This document shows, piece after piece, positions 1 through 12,094 of a stretch of DNA of 64,000 nt. Origin of the DNA: Rugalucina vietnamica (lineage: Eukaryota; Mollusca; Bivalvia; Lucinida; Lucinidae); the NCBI GenBank assembly GCA_964017185.1, contig OZ024871.1, forward strand, positions 4,177,714 to 4,241,713. The letters run 5' to 3'. A model generated the notes under the pieces. The model ran no database searches, was not told where the DNA came from, and worked only from the letters and a program-made list of their open reading frames with translations. Every line of letters starts with the position of its first letter. The stretch's first letter is position 1. The position numbers were made by a program, and so were the translations under genes.

Positions 1-239
1 GGTGGCTCCGTCCCGACATGAACGAAAAATTGTTGTCTGGAACGTTAAACCTCAATGCAAACAAAAATTTCTGTTGTATTGATTTTACATTACGTGTTAT
101 CCTCCTGTGGTATTATTTATTCATTTTATAAACTTGCCATTCTATTTTTACCTCTGTTAAGAAAGTACCAAAACGCAAGCTCATATGCACGAACATACAC
201 CATGTAATTTTGTTTTCATATGTGTGAAACCATCGTAGC

Positions 240-606
240 AGCACTGGCTGATGAGGTAATAGACTGCCCTACAAACCGGGATGAACCGGGGTAGAACCTG
301 GACGCCACCGGCGCATACCCTAACGCGACCGGCAGCCACCGGGACAGCACCGTGGACAACCAGGGCAACACGGGGCATTACCGTAGTAGAAACGGGGCTA
401 ATTGGCATGCACCGGGATGAATCTGGGGTAAAACCGGGAAGAACTGTGGCTCCACTTTCTAAAACTGTAGCTACACCGGGGTAACTCCGGGACTGTGAGA
501 ACAAAATCATTTTGTGTAGAAAATGTTCTCCGTTTACCCCGGTAAACCGGCTTGCCTTCACCAGGGCAAACCGGGGTAGAACCAGGACAGTAGGAACGGG
601 GCTTAA
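240..606. repeat. GC-rich degenerate ACCGGGG repeat patch
   Basis: An island of higher GC with irregular copies of ACCGGGG, AACCGGG and their complements (near 287, 413, 436, 475, 538 and 571), some in opposite orientation. It resembles the subterminal repeat region of a non-autonomous DNA element, but no terminal inverted repeats could be fixed because the left side runs off the window. The open frames across it (both strands) are repeat translations. Confidence 0.5.
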
Positions 607-1079
607 GGAGTTTAAATATTAAAATGTAAAGCAATTTATATCTTCTATCATATTTTATTGCAATTAATTAAACTTGAAAATGTCATCACAACTAACATGA
701 AAATGTACAACAACAGAAGAATATATATAAAAGTGCATAATATGACAATAAATTTAAGAATTGTGTTGCTTTTTTTGCCGAAAAATTCGTCCATAAGGGC
801 ACTCATTAATTTTGAGTATCCTCAACATACCTTAAGGAAAACAAGCAACACTTTCTTCTAATTTTCTCAATAAATGCACTAATCCTTATTTTCCTCTGAA
901 TATGAGCTAAATCACATGTGTCATTTCAATATAAGATCACAAGTGATGTACAATATAGCTGAACCTTACTTACTGCTTGTAACTTAAAAATGAACATTTG
1001 ACCTTCAACATTACAAAAACAGCATCACTTCAATGTTGGCAGTTAACACTGATCAGGTCACAGTCAAATGGAATTATTT

Positions 1080-1281
1080 GAGCTGCAGCAATAGAAAACC
1101 AACAATGTGATTTCCGAACAGGTGCGACACAAACCGAGCTGTACAAGCATGGAAGATGGCTAGAGGCTGGAAAGATTGGATTAAGAAAGAAGAGGAAATG
1201 TACTTTCCATGTAGCGAAAGCACTGATCCTGCGCCTTTGTTTTCGAACATGCAAAATGTTGATTTTCTCATTACGTGGCTC
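1080..1281 (-). mobile_element. MITE family A copy (somewhat shortened)
   Basis: Ends GAGCTGC...GTGGCTC, internal CGACACAAACC and CTTTGTTTTCG blocks; flanked by ATTT on both sides. The central hairpin is partly lost. Confidence 0.85.
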
Positions 1282-1323
1282 ATTTTTACATTTTGTGAGA
1301 CATAGAGCTTCTTGTTAATTTCC

Positions 1324-1580
1324 ATTACGAAAACATGCCCATGCAATATACAGATATTTTTAAAGTTGTTAAAAATGAAAATTTTCTATCTTATTTTTGC
1401 TCAAAACATAGATTGTGGGTACATGTTAGAACCGCCTCATTCAGGCGGTTCTAACGAGTACCCACAATCTATGTTTTGGAGCAAAAATAAGAAAAATAGG
1501 TATACCCCTGCATACCCCAATTTTGCTATGTAAAAGTGGGGTTTAAGGGGGTATTCATTGCACAGACATGTTTTCCTGAT
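1324..1580. mobile_element. Foldback family B copy (AGAACCGCC palindrome)
   Basis: Starts TTACGAAAACATGCCCATG. The centre (about 1398-1497) is a near-perfect palindrome: GCTCAAAACATAGATTGTGG, a small AGAACCGCC/GGCGGTTCT loop, then the reverse. It is followed by TATACCCC and AAAGTGGGGT blocks. Three relatives occur at 14757, 39346 and 54351. Confidence 0.85.
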
Positions 1581-2568
1581 GTGTATGTATGACCATACTT
1601 ATGACTTTTTTTTTTCTCTTTTGGTAAAATCAAGACAGATCATACTATATTGTGGAAAAGTTTTCACTTCTATGAGTTACTTCCCCTGCTACAAAAGGCA
1701 GGAGAGGATATTGTGAGTAAAGAAACTGAACAAAACATGTGACAAAATTTGAACTTATTGAGTAACAAACATTTAGTTCGAAAATGGTTTGAGCAAACGA
1801 TGGGATGCTTAACACAGTCAGGTTGTTGCTTTGGTTTATAGCCATCTTCAGCACTGAATATATTAAATAAATATTACAGTATCTTCTTTTTTTATTTGAG
1901 TGTCTTTGGATTAAACTCTAGTTTAATTTTCATGTAATCTTCATATTTTCCCAAAGCAAAATTTCTGTTGTTTAAAATCAGCTTCCATATCCTTATATAT
2001 AAAATGTGCAGTGACCATGGATTTATACATGTATGGCTCAAAGCAGTGATCTTATAATACTGTCCCTGCTCAAAGGCTGTCCCTGCTCAAAGGCAATGCT
2101 ATACCATACTAAAATTAATGTATGGTACACATAATCTATTGTGCAGCATTTCCCATTTATTGTAAGCTCAAACCCGAAATAACTAAATGAATGTTTATTG
2201 CAACTAAAGGAGAACTGAACAAAACACTAGATTTGGTACTGTTGCCAATCCGTATCCATTTGAAAAATCAAAATCCTTATATTTTGTTAATAAAATTCAC
2301 TCAGGGCTACAGCATGAAGGGTTTCAATTATTAGTTCGCACAAGAGTGGTACAGAAACTGTGACATTTTAAAACCCCTATTACAAGGAAATATATTAAAC
2401 TACATGTACTCGGGCAGTAAACACCAACACCGGTGATCCCGAGACAACCAAGGCAACTGAGAACAACAAATGCAGATGAAATCAGTTAAAGGCTATAGGA
2501 TGTAAATATCTGTCTGGGAACAACTTACCATGGATCATTGGTAAGTTGTTCCAAGATAGGACCTGGAC

Positions 2569-2810
2569 CCAGTTGTTCAAAGCATCGTTAGCTTAACAAT
2601 ATCGTTAAGACATAAATTTGTTAAGCAAATATCAGCTAAAGTAACAAATACACTGTCATTTTTTGTTGAAAAAATGTGAGAATCCTTTGCAGTGCAAAGG
2701 ATTCTCACATTTTTTCAACAAAAAATAACAGTGTATTTGTAATATTAATGTTTGAAATTTTAACGAAACGTTAACTAACAGTAACGACGTCGTTAATTTT
2801 GAACAACTGG
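2569..2810. mobile_element. Foldback family C copy (CCAGTTGTTCAAA ends)
   Basis: Ends CCAGTTGTTCAAA and TTTGAACAACTGG are inverted repeats. The centre is a ~95-base near-perfect palindrome (CAAATACACTGTCATTTTTT ... and back) around the TTTGCAGTGCAAA axis. Non-coding; a close relative lies at 43252. Confidence 0.9.
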
Positions 2811-2887
2811 CCCCTGGTATTCACTCTCTATTGTTGCTTATTGATTTTATACAAGTTGGTCTCAATCACAATGGTTGTCTCTGGGTA

Positions 2888-2976
2888 ACCGGCGTGTAAG
2901 CTGAGGTGTACCTTGTGCTCTTAACCTGAACACCGGCGTGTAAGCTGAGGTGTACCTTGTGCTCTTAACCTGAACA
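2888..2976. repeat. 44-bp tandem duplication
   Basis: The unit beginning ACCGGCGTGTAAGCTGAGG and ending AACCTGAAC is present twice in a row with no visible difference, suggesting a recent local duplication. Confidence 0.85.
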
Positions 2977-3513
2977 GGGGACTAAATGCTACCATACAAA
3001 CTACTATAACAGTGACAATAAATTAATAACAGTAAAACAAGCACCATGTCGTGTGAGGTATACATAACAAAATAAATGAGATTGCAGTTTAAGCATAACA
3101 CATAAAGCATAAGCAAAACATATCAGAACTAATCATTATAATAGGTCCCTAAAATAATAATTCATTTTTCTGTGCTACAACTAAAAACCACCAGAAACAT
3201 TACTGTTCAAATGCTGATTTTTCATATCACTGTTTCACTATTTATTGACGACTGACCAACAAAGAAAGCTGTATTTTAAAGAGATGAAAATTTACGATGA
3301 TGATGATATCCAGACTTCATGTAATACAAAATTTCATTCAAATTTCATACATGATCCAAACAAATAGAATAAAATACTTCTGAAATTCATAAAGTCTCCT
3401 ACCTATCTAATAGAGGAAGGCAAACATAGTTAAGCCAGATCTAGCCTCAAATACAGTTTAATTTTGGCACATTATGGCAATGACTATGCTACATAGGTAC
3501 TCTACATACATTT

Positions 3514-3747
3514 GAGCCTTCCCATGAGAAAACCAACAATGTGGGTTCTAACCAGGTTCAACACAAACCAGGCTGTACAGTCACAGAAGGAGGCTAGAAG
3601 CTTGAGATTTTGAATTTAAGAAGAGGAGGGATTGTACTATCTGTGTAGGGGAAACAAAGGTGCTGATCAGCTTTGCGGTTACCAAGAAGCTGATCTGCGT
3701 CTTTGTTTTCCATTATGCAGATTGTTGGTTTTCTCATCAGGTGGATC
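3514..3747 (-). mobile_element. MITE family A copy (diverged)
   Basis: GAGCCTTCCCATGAGAAAAC start, GATCAGC...GCTGATC central hairpin, GGTGGATC end. Flanks ATTT/ATAT differ at one base. Confidence 0.85.
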
Positions 3748-4359
3748 ATATTTTAGTATTTACAGTGATCATATATGAGCTACATTATGAGAAACCCTGC
3801 TTCTGGCAATCCCTCTAAAAATCTTCTGATTTCCAAAATTTCAAACTTCTAGACATCTGTGATTGTTCAGTCGGGTTTGTGTTGGACCTGGTAGAAAACT
3901 GCGAGGAAAGGCTTTCTCATGATACACCTCAAACATTCTTGAAATTATCAGAAAAATGGCAGTTCCTTCATTACAAATCACAGGCAATAATCAACTCAAA
4001 CCCTCTGTCTCAAACTATCATTTGAGTCTTTCCCAGTTTATCTAAACGTAAGTTTGTAGGTGATGATTGCAATAACATAACATTAAATGTCATTTCATAG
4101 AGTATCTTCTAATTTTTTTAAGACAAAACTGCATAAAATAACAATTTAAAATCATTATCATCATTCTGTATTCATCTTTCTGTAGATGTTATAAAAAGAA
4201 CTTTACAAAAAGTCATTTATTTGGCTTCAAAATTCATCAGAGCATTTCCAATACATCACTGCTCCAATATTCTGTTTTCAACAGCACTAACTCATCTTTA
4301 GGAAAGATAAACATTTCTTTAACATACCACTAACCTTTTATCTTAAATAAATGATAAAT

Positions 4360-4556
4360 GAGCTACCACATGGGAAAACCAACAATCTGCATAGACGAAA
4401 ACAAAGGCGCCTTTGTTTTCGCTACCAAGATAGTACAATTCCTCTTCTACTTAAATCCGAAAATTCAAGCTACAAGCCTGTTTCTGTTACTCCACAGACC
4501 GGTTTGTGTCCGACCTGTTCTGAAACCACATTGTTAGTTTTCCCACGAGGCGGCTC
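4360..4556 (+). mobile_element. MITE family A copy (internal deletion)
   Basis: GAGCTACCACATGGGAAAAC start and GAGGCGGCTC end, flanked by AAAT on both sides. The central hairpin is deleted, leaving a ~197-bp element. Confidence 0.9.
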
Positions 4557-4911
4557 AAATGATAAATGTACCAGGTTGTAAGAAAACCCATCTTTGAGAC
4601 TTTCAAGGCAGTCAAACATACTGTTAGAGAAGCTAGATGGATTCTTCAATTTCAGTTTGCTTAAATTTCTGTTTGCAATGCGAGTAACTACTTTCTAAGC
4701 AGCAAAAAACAAAAGCACCGGATCAACCTGTGTTATTTCAGAGCTGATCTGTTCATTCATTTTTCGCATACACAAAAGTCAAGTTTCTACATCACATGGT
4801 ACAACTGATAAATAAGAAGATAACTTTAAAATTTAGACTACTAGGTAAACTTTCTGATCTTCAAAAACATCACAGAAACCAGCAGAGTTGCTCTGATGAC
4901 CTTGATTATTT

Positions 4912-5145
4912 GAGCCGCCTCATGGGAAAACCAACAATCTGCATAGGCGAAAACAAAGACGCAGATCAGCTTTGCTGTAACCGCGAAGCTGATCAGCGCC
5001 TTTGTTTTCGCTACTCGGATAGTACAATTCCTCCTCTACTTACCTCCAAAATATCAAGCTTCTAGCCTGCTTCTGTAGCTGTACAGGCCGGTTTGTGTCA
5101 GACCTGTTCGGAAACCACATTGTTGGTTTTCCCATGAGGCGGCTC
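4912..5145 (+). mobile_element. MITE family A, full-length copy
   Basis: GAGCCGCCTCATGGGAAAAC...CCCATGAGGCGGCTC, 234 bp, flanked by ATTT duplications. The central GATCAGC/GCTGATC hairpin is intact. Confidence 0.95.
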
Positions 5146-5525
5146 ATTTATAAGTTATCTCCCTTTATATATGGGCCAAGTCACGACAAAAACTGTTTTC
5201 TGGGTTTCTGGCCATACTGGGATATTTAGCAAGTATGATGATCTGCCTTAATCTCTGGATGGTCTGGTCAAACAGATGAACCCATGATACATCAGGTAGA
5301 TCTCTTTCTGGACTTCTCTCTTGCAGCTATGGCTGTTTGGAGCTGGGCAGAAACTTATCTCTGACTAGACAAGTGTTTGGTTTCAAAGGCTAACACTGAC
5401 CCAGTCCATACTCTGGTTTAGCACAGCTGATCACAGCTCTGCATTACAATGGCCAAGCTTCATGCTTTCATTCTTGTTGACTGGTTCACTATTTCACCAC
5501 AAAGTGCGCGCAGTGACCCAGTCTT

Positions 5526-5640
5526 TCATTCCTGTAATTCAAACTCTAGCATGGCATCCAGTTCGTCAGTAAGGCCTTGTAGCATGTTATCAATCTCCGA
5601 CAGAACATCCCCAGACTTGGTTCTACCGGGAACTGCTGGT
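5526..5640 (-). CDS. caskin: caskin last coding exon (C-terminal helix and stop)
   Basis: The TTTTACAG acceptor is followed by one base that completes the split glycine codon, then PAVPGRTKSGDVLSEIDNML and QGLTDELDAMLEFELQE, then TGA at 5526-5528. The amphipathic ending (IDNMLQGLTDELDAML) matches the short conserved C-terminal domain of caskins, whose vertebrate members end with a very similar DxLDAML helix. The 3' UTR extends toward lower coordinates; its end is not certain. Confidence 0.92.
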
Positions 5641-6954
5641 CTGTAAAAGATATAAGCTCTGGATTAACCCATTTGTGATGAATGGACTTTCCCATCATTA
5701 TCATTTGGATTAGCCAACTTTCATTTTTAGGGGCAGTAATTTTTAATTTTTATTTCATTTTTCGATAAAATTTTTCTAAGCAAACAGAATAGCCCTAGAT
5801 GGGGTGCCACATTGTGGCGTCTCATCTGGGGCTATACTGTTTGCCTATGTTCCAGGCTTATCTGGACTTCTAATGAAGAAATCATCAAAACCTTTACATT
5901 ATCTGATGTGTTCCATAGCATGAGCTTTTGAAACTGTAGGAAGATAAAACATTAAGATACAAGATGTTCAATTTATATCTGGAAAGTGCATTATTATACA
6001 TGAATCATACGAAATTCAGTGTTTTGAGAATCTGATGTGCATCTTGCAACTACCTAGATGCTTTGTTTGTTGGTTGGTATTGGTGCTTTACTTGTTTGTT
6101 GCTATTGGTGCTTTACAGCCATCATCAAAAGTTGGGACGGTCAGTAATCCTAACCACTCTGTTCCTGGGAAGCCTACTAGAGATGGGGTACCAGTACTTA
6201 GTGCTCTTCTGGAATCAGTGGAAGATGAATAATGGCTGTATATGTGGAAATATTTTCATGACAAAATCTTCATGCAATTGGGCTTCTATAGCGAAGTTTG
6301 TTTCATTTTCTTTACATTCTTCCAATGTTTGCTTTTTCTTCCCACAAAATGCCAAATTTCAATCAATATCTTTATGCACTGCATTGTCAAAATGGCACAG
6401 TTCTTATGACGCCAGTGTCTAGGACAGAAAACATTCCAAGAATAAATTGCTTCTAGAGTTTTCTTTCCCTTTTAACAGACACTCTTGATCAATTAATAGA
6501 TAGCATGACATTCAAATTCACCCACTCATTTAAGGCTTGTCTTGTATCCAAGACTATTGAAGATAAATGAAAAAGCCCATGGGTGTAAAGGAAACAACAC
6601 TAAGAGCTGCTTCTGAATGCAAAGTTTCAAAAATTGTATTCAGAAATACTTTTTTTCAGAACATGTATCATGTTAGTTGTATTCAGGGTTCACCTCTCAA
6701 AAACAGCTTAGGTCATACAAGGACAGTTTATAAGTCTTATTTGAAACAAAGGAGGAGCCCGGGACCAAACCCACAATCCCCGTTTCAAAAATCAATTGGT
6801 TTATCCACTACACAGATGCTTCTACTACAATGCAGACCCACACTGATTAAAGTTTGTTAATATTTCTGAAACTTTCTTCAGTTCTAAAACACTTTAAGTT
6901 TGAATTATAGACCCATCAAAGTGATTTTTAGAATTCCAAACAGTTATATCTTAC
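5641..6954 (-). other. caskin: caskin intron (last)
   Basis: No exon seen. It holds the family E foldback and, at about 6060-6215, a TTGTTGGTTG...GCTTTAC / GGGACGGTCAGTAATCCT stretch also found in other introns (near 10850), probably an old SINE-like repeat. Open frames here lack any recognisable domain. Confidence 0.6.
5675..5850. repeat. Foldback family E copy in caskin's last intron
   Basis: AATGGACTTTCCCATCATTA followed by a hairpin made of AACAGAATAGCCCTAGATGG and its inverted partner TCTGGGGCTATACTGTTT. A partial relative lies at 29115. Confidence 0.75.
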
Positions 6955-7012
6955 CCTTTAGCTTTCGGTTTAGGTGAGATGGCAGGTTTCTGTGGCACGC
7001 TGGGTGGGACTG
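6955..7012 (-). CDS. caskin: caskin small Pro/Lys-rich exon
   Basis: A 58-base exon with a TTTCAG acceptor and a GTAAGA donor. Joined to the A left over from the large exon it reads T-VPPSVPQKPAISPKPKAK-G, a proline/lysine stretch typical of the segment before the caskin C-terminus. Phases 1-in and 2-out fit both neighbours exactly, which is the main support. It has no domain of its own and is too short to appear as an open frame. Confidence 0.87.
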
Positions 7013-7813
7013 CTGAAATTAGAAAATGGAAACATTTCAAACTCCTTCTTAACCTACTTTAGTTTCATTCTAAGACAGTGAAGGAAGAAGGTGACAATAC
7101 ATGTACCTTTTGGGCCCATTATTCTAGAGTCAATGTTGGATACTGTTGCCTATAGCGCTGAGAGATGCCAATGGCAGAACCAGTAAAACTAGTCTGTGGG
7201 TGTAAGGCTATGACCATCCAATATTTTGTATGTTGTCATTACATTTATTTATTCATGAAGAAATGGGAAAATCGAGTCATTTGCTAAGTCCATGATGTCC
7301 CAAATGAGAAAATGAAATACTAAAGCAGGTCAAAACCAGTATTCATTTCCATAAAAACATTATTCTATTAAAAAGAACCATGTCATGAAAAAATTGTCTT
7401 CTAATCAGGTTTAACATCAAAACATTGAAAATTCAAATGGAGATGGCTAGAGACTACTGCCATTTAGGCAGTAGAGGAAAAGAATTACCTTCATAGTTTG
7501 CGGTGAAAACATTTGGAAGTTAAGAAGTTAAGATAAAAGATTTTCCATCTGTCGGTGCGTATGCAAAAAGCAGGTTCTCTGACCAAAAAGATCTAGTGGC
7601 ATGTACTATTCTCAATGGATAGGAACAAAAATACTTTAAAGATACATGTTATTTGCCTGTATTTTCTGGTATGGAGATAGCAAAATGTCAGCATTTATGA
7701 TTATAGAAAGATCAAAGCAAATGTTACAGACACAGACAATGACAAAATCGTGTCTAAACTGTTTGAGGCTAAATTCTCAAAAACTCCACTAATAGAATAT
7801 TCAGTTTACTTAC
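7013..7813 (-). other. caskin: caskin intron
   Basis: About 800 bases of AT-rich sequence between the Pro/Lys exon and the large exon. No repeat or RNA gene recognised. Confidence 0.7.
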
Positions 7814-9928
7814 TTTTATGAACTTGTGGCTGCAGTGTTTTCTGTGGCTGAGCTTGTTGTGTCTGGTGGACCCTCGGCCTCTGAGCCTGCTGCGGCGATG
7901 ACTGGGGGGACTGTTTCCCCGGGATATACGAGGCCGTTACACTGGCGTTATAACTAGGTTGTCTGACCTGATCAGGCTGACTAGATTCTAAATGTCTCTG
8001 CTCTGCTTTACAAGTCTGAGCATTCTCATATAAATGTTGCTGTTGTAACTGTTGTTGTTGTATCTTTAACTGTTGTTGTTGAAGTTTTTGTTGTAATTGC
8101 TGTTGTTGTAACTGAGTCTGTAAATTTTGCACATTCATTTTTTGAGAATTTCCATGATTATTTGGAGTCCTTCTAATTGTATCCATGTCATCACTAAACA
8201 CAGAATCGGCTTCCTCCCCAGCCCCCATATCGTCAAGAACCGCTACTAGTGACGGTTTACCTGACGGAGTCCGCTGTTTTATTGTTCCTACATTTTCATT
8301 GGCAAACGGTAAGGTATTGGAGTCTAAACTAGATGTAGAAGCATTGCACTCACTACCCGACGAGTCTTTTCTCTCTTTGTTCAAATCATTGGTAACAGCG
8401 TTATCTTTGGCAGTTGTTTCCGACAAATTGTTTTGAACACAAGTTTGAGAATCATTAGCCTGTTTAGGTCCACTATCCTGAACACTAGCTTGAGACATGA
8501 TAGCACTAGCCTGATCTATATTCACATAGTTAGGATGAGTTTGAGCTTGCACCCCTTCCGTTTGAACTTGCCGTAACTTCGCTGCAAGCGGACTTTCACC
8601 GCCGGGAGTTCCATTAGCGGCACTGTTTGAATCTCGTTTCAGTCTTTGCTGTAACATATATTCACCCGATGTTGTTTTGTCATTTTTACCCAATAATCCG
8701 TAATTGTGAACTTTCGGAGTGATCAAGTCCATAGCTTGAGGGGGAGGGGGTGGGGGCAGGTCTTCTCCGTCAGAACTCAAACTATCACCTGTATTATCAG
8801 CACTGTTTTTACCAAATCTTTCAGATAAACTTTGTACACAGTTAACAAATGCTTTCTCCTGCGGAGTCGGGACCATAGTAGGTTTGGGGTGTAATGGGGG
8901 TGGGGTAGGTAATACACTAGTGGTTGTGGGATTGAGTCCTTCCTTGTTCATGTCAGCAGTACGAACTGAGTTTGTCCTTTTAGGTGGTGGGGGTGGGGCT
9001 TTCTTGCCCCCTCTCCCTACTGGTGAACCTTGAGGCCCCCTGGGAGAGCCTGAGGGAGGCCTTGTGAGTTCATGTTGTGTGGACACATACAGTGGACCAC
9101 CTGGACTGTGTGGCAATGGTTGCATTGAAACTGGGGGATAATTAACGTAATTACCTGCCGACCTCGGTGGCCCTGTTTGAGGTATATCATAAATATTTTC
9201 TGATGTCCTACGTTTCAAACTTCCATTTGTAGCAAGGGGATATTTAAAACCTTCCAGATTTTTCACAGGACTTTTATAACTGTCATTATTAGTTTCAGCT
9301 TCATGTTTTTCAATATCTATGATATCTGGTGAGCCTTCCCGACTAGACTGTTTAGCCTTAGCAATTATCTTAGCAACAGGTTTGGGTTTCACTATAGCCC
9401 TAGGGGCAACAGGAATTCCACCTGCCATGTCTGTTTCATCCCCAGTTGGGGTATTTTCCCGATCAGAATAATCCGAAGTCCTGTCCATGGGAGCGTGAAA
9501 TGACTGACACATTTTACCCTGAGCACCAGTTTCCTTCCCCTCAGTAATCCCATTGGGTGTTGACTGTGACATTGATCTTTTGACCTGAATTGGCACCACA
9601 GCAGCCTGTTTAGACTGCATATGACTAGTATTGGCATATTCTGACTCCAGGGGCTGATTCACAGAACGTTTGTCTCCTCCGCTGCTATTCGTACTCAAAC
9701 TATCTCCCGATGATGACCGCCGAGGTTTAAGATACGGTGGCAGCTCATTATACACTGGCGGTGCCGGAGGAGGGGGTGAGGCTCGGTCACCTGACCATCT
9801 AATACTGGTGATGGGAGGTTCTAAGACTTCCGTAGACTCTCGTCGTCCCTCCATTGTTGAGAGACGTTTAGCTCCTGACAATATTCTCTTGAGACGATCA
9901 ATCGCTAGCATGATCTTCTTCTGGTGAC
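7814..9928 (-). CDS. caskin: caskin large exon: end of SAM2, proline-rich and glutamine-rich region
   Basis: A 2,115-base exon after a TTTCAG acceptor. It completes SAM2 (GHQKKIMLAIDRLKRIL) and continues as a mostly disordered tail of ~704 residues. Visible features are SH3/WW/EVH1-type proline stretches (PPPPAPPVYNELPPYLKP, GKKAPPPPPKRTNS, DLPPPPPPQA, LPTPPPLHPKP), possible phosphotyrosine sites (ENIYDIP, YVNYPP), a TIKQRTP motif also found in vertebrate caskins, and a glutamine-rich tract (+ strand 8030-8135) encoded mainly by CAA codons. The end reads CATAAAA then GTAAGT, a perfect donor, and the next exon restores the frame. If the intron were retained, translation would stop at the TAA inside GTAAGTAA, giving a form without the C-terminal helix. 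Confidence 0.95.
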
Positions 9929-11343
9929 CTGAAATATGGAAAACAATGCTTGGGTAAACAGCATGGAGATATAGAACAAGTCTAGAATAGTTTGTTCTCT
10001 TTTCTTCATGAACTCATTAAATTGTTGCTCCTCGGTAGAAATGTATAGTCAATGCCCTTCTAATGAGATACAAAACCTTATGTTTTAAGGCCAAATAAGT
10101 GGTATCTATTATCATCAGACTGCCCTGTTTGTTCCACTGTAACATTTTATAGGACAATATGTAGTCATTAAGAAAACTTGCTTTTTGTGAAAATTAAGGT
10201 TGGGATATGTTGCAGAGTTCTTTGCTTCAAATATGGCCTATTTCATCTCTAAATCCAGCATTTCAAGCCTCTATCTTCTTTGGTTTTTCTTCTCATTTTG
10301 TAAGACCTGGTCAGAGAGCCTACTCTTTTAACAATTATGCTGTGGCTCACAGAAGATGACAGAAGAGAAAGTATGTCTCCGCCTAATGTTCTGTGATGTT
10401 TCAAAGTACCATCCCAGACAGTTTATCATTACATAATGGTCTATTTTATGAATTATTTACATACAATAAAGGCCAACTGGGGAGTGACATCTATAATTCT
10501 AATCTCAACACACTGCCAACATAACCATACAGTTACTTTTATATTCTTGTGCCAGTTAAGACAATACCATAAACATGATAAAATAGTTATTTTGTCAATG
10601 TTTTATTTTCGACTAATTTCTTTGTGGCTCTTAACTGTCATTTGTAATATTTATTGGGCAGACTGAAGTAAAACATCTCAGACATATTCGAATTTAGTCT
10701 ACACCAATAAGTCCATACATACATAATAAGTAGCAGACTAATGAATGACCTATCCTGAAGCTATTAGATTATGCATTGATGTTTTAACACAAATCAGTAC
10801 TCTCTTGTTTATTTTGAAGTTGTAAAGAATAAGTCCTGACCAACAGTGTTATTTGTTGGTTGGTTGCTTTACACCCACAGTCAACAGCTAAGGTCATGTC
10901 GGGACTGACAATTATCCTGGCCACACTGTTCCAAGGCAAGCCCCCCAAATGCAAGTCACTGGTATTTAGAGCACATTTCTTTCATCACTAACAGACAAAT
11001 GAGCCGCCTCATGGGAAAACCAACAATCTGCATATGCGAAAACAAAGGCGCAGATCAGCTTCGCGGTAACCGCAAAGCTGATCAGCACCTTTGTTTTCGC
11101 TACCCTGATAGTACAATTCCTCTTCTACTTAAATCCGAAATTTCAAGCTTCTAGCTCTTTTCTGTGACTATACAGGTCGGTTTGTGTCGGACCTGATCGG
11201 AAACCACATTGTTGGTTTTCCCACGAGGCGGCTCATCTATTTAAGACAGCAATGTACCAGACATGACCTGGACATGCTACAGATCGAACTAACAGACCCA
11301 GATGTCTATTTGTGTGTCCCCTTTCTGGCATGCCTTTACTGAC
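9929..11343 (-). other. caskin: caskin intron
   Basis: Contains the MITE at 11001-11234 and an old repeat at about 10850-10975 (GGTTGCTTTACACCCACAG, GCTAAGGTCATGTCGGGAC) related to 6060-6215. Otherwise nothing recognised. Confidence 0.65.
11001..11234 (+). mobile_element. MITE family A, full-length copy in a caskin intron
   Basis: Canonical ends and hairpin, 234 bp. Flanks AAAT/ATCT do not match, so the duplication is lost or the copy was rearranged. It lies only ~110 bp from the SAM2 exon. Confidence 0.93.
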
Positions 11344-11482
11344 CTAGCTTCTGTATGCCAATTTCCTCAAGATCCTCCCACATGATGTCTGTCAGACTGT
11401 CTATGTCATCATAACCCTGATTGGCTAATGTGTTGTAATACTGCTCTAAACCCAGCATCTTCAACCAATCATAGATGTCATT
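11344..11482 (-). CDS. caskin: caskin SAM domain 2 exon
   Basis: A 139-base exon opening [20 protein letters not shown] after a GTTTCAG acceptor and running through [20 protein letters not shown] to IQKL plus the first base of a glycine codon. The donor is GTCAGT, and the next exon supplies GT-CAC-CAG-AAG, so the joined text reads KLGHQKKIMLAIDRL. That completes the last SAM2 helix exactly as in known caskins. SAM2 pairs with SAM1 from the previous exon, with which it is directly in phase. Confidence 0.96.
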
Positions 11483-12094
11483 CTGAAACATAGGAGCAAA
11501 AGTCATCAATTTCATTTGATAGAGTTTGTTACATTTTGTAAAATTAATGAAATTCAAAAATTCATTATGAAAGTGGTTAATGAAATGTGCAAAAGCGTAA
11601 TGCAGTAGCTAAAAAACTTTAGAAAACCTTGTGTTTGGCTAGCTGAATAGTTCAATCACTCTACTTGCTGAAACTAGAACAGAGTTCGCTTGTGGGTATA
11701 GCTCCAGCTATAGCCTCATGCGAACTGCTGTTGCTCGAGCTATAGCCATGACCACGCTAAGAAGCGCTTCCGCAGCTATAGCCAAGAAATGCCCGGAAGA
11801 ATATTGACCAATAAAATGGCGAGAAGGCTCCCTCCGATTTCCGCAACTAGTTTTGATACAACCTTACTGACCAGCTGATTTTATTGGAGGAGAATACCAA
11901 ATAATGGAACAGTCCCATCCGAACTCAGCCTAAAATTCTAAGCCTGCAGCCATCTTAAGTGGCAGTACAGGCGGGTGTTGAGTCCGGATGTTTAGATTTC
12001 TCCTCACAGCATATCTAGTTACGCAAAATTCATCTAAATATTTCATCATAGTTTGTTTGGTTTGCAACTAGAAATTGGCTGCAAGCAAGGCTTT

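Larger units (their letters stand above)
1..5525. other. Region downstream of caskin: 3' UTR of unknown length and repeats
   Basis: No coding region is supported. The caskin 3' UTR starts at 5525 and runs leftward. An AATAAA on the minus strand (+ strand 4216-4221) is one possible poly(A) signal, which would put MITEs 4360-4556 and 4912-5145 in the UTR. Other minus-strand AATAAA sites occur near 3240 and 2157, so the choice is open. Named repeats inside are listed separately. Confidence 0.5.

Noticed and set aside
4796..5065. Recurring short ORFs ending in RLCFRYSDSTIPLLLKSEISSF-like text (also near 19207, 23551, 27300, 28305, 37762 and 49561)
   Set aside because: Each lies inside a MITE family A copy; the shared peptide is a translation of the repeat, not a protein family.
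8185..9927. Plus-strand and alternative-frame ORFs across the caskin large exon
   Set aside because: Shadows of the real minus-strand frame, which is supported by splicing and homology.
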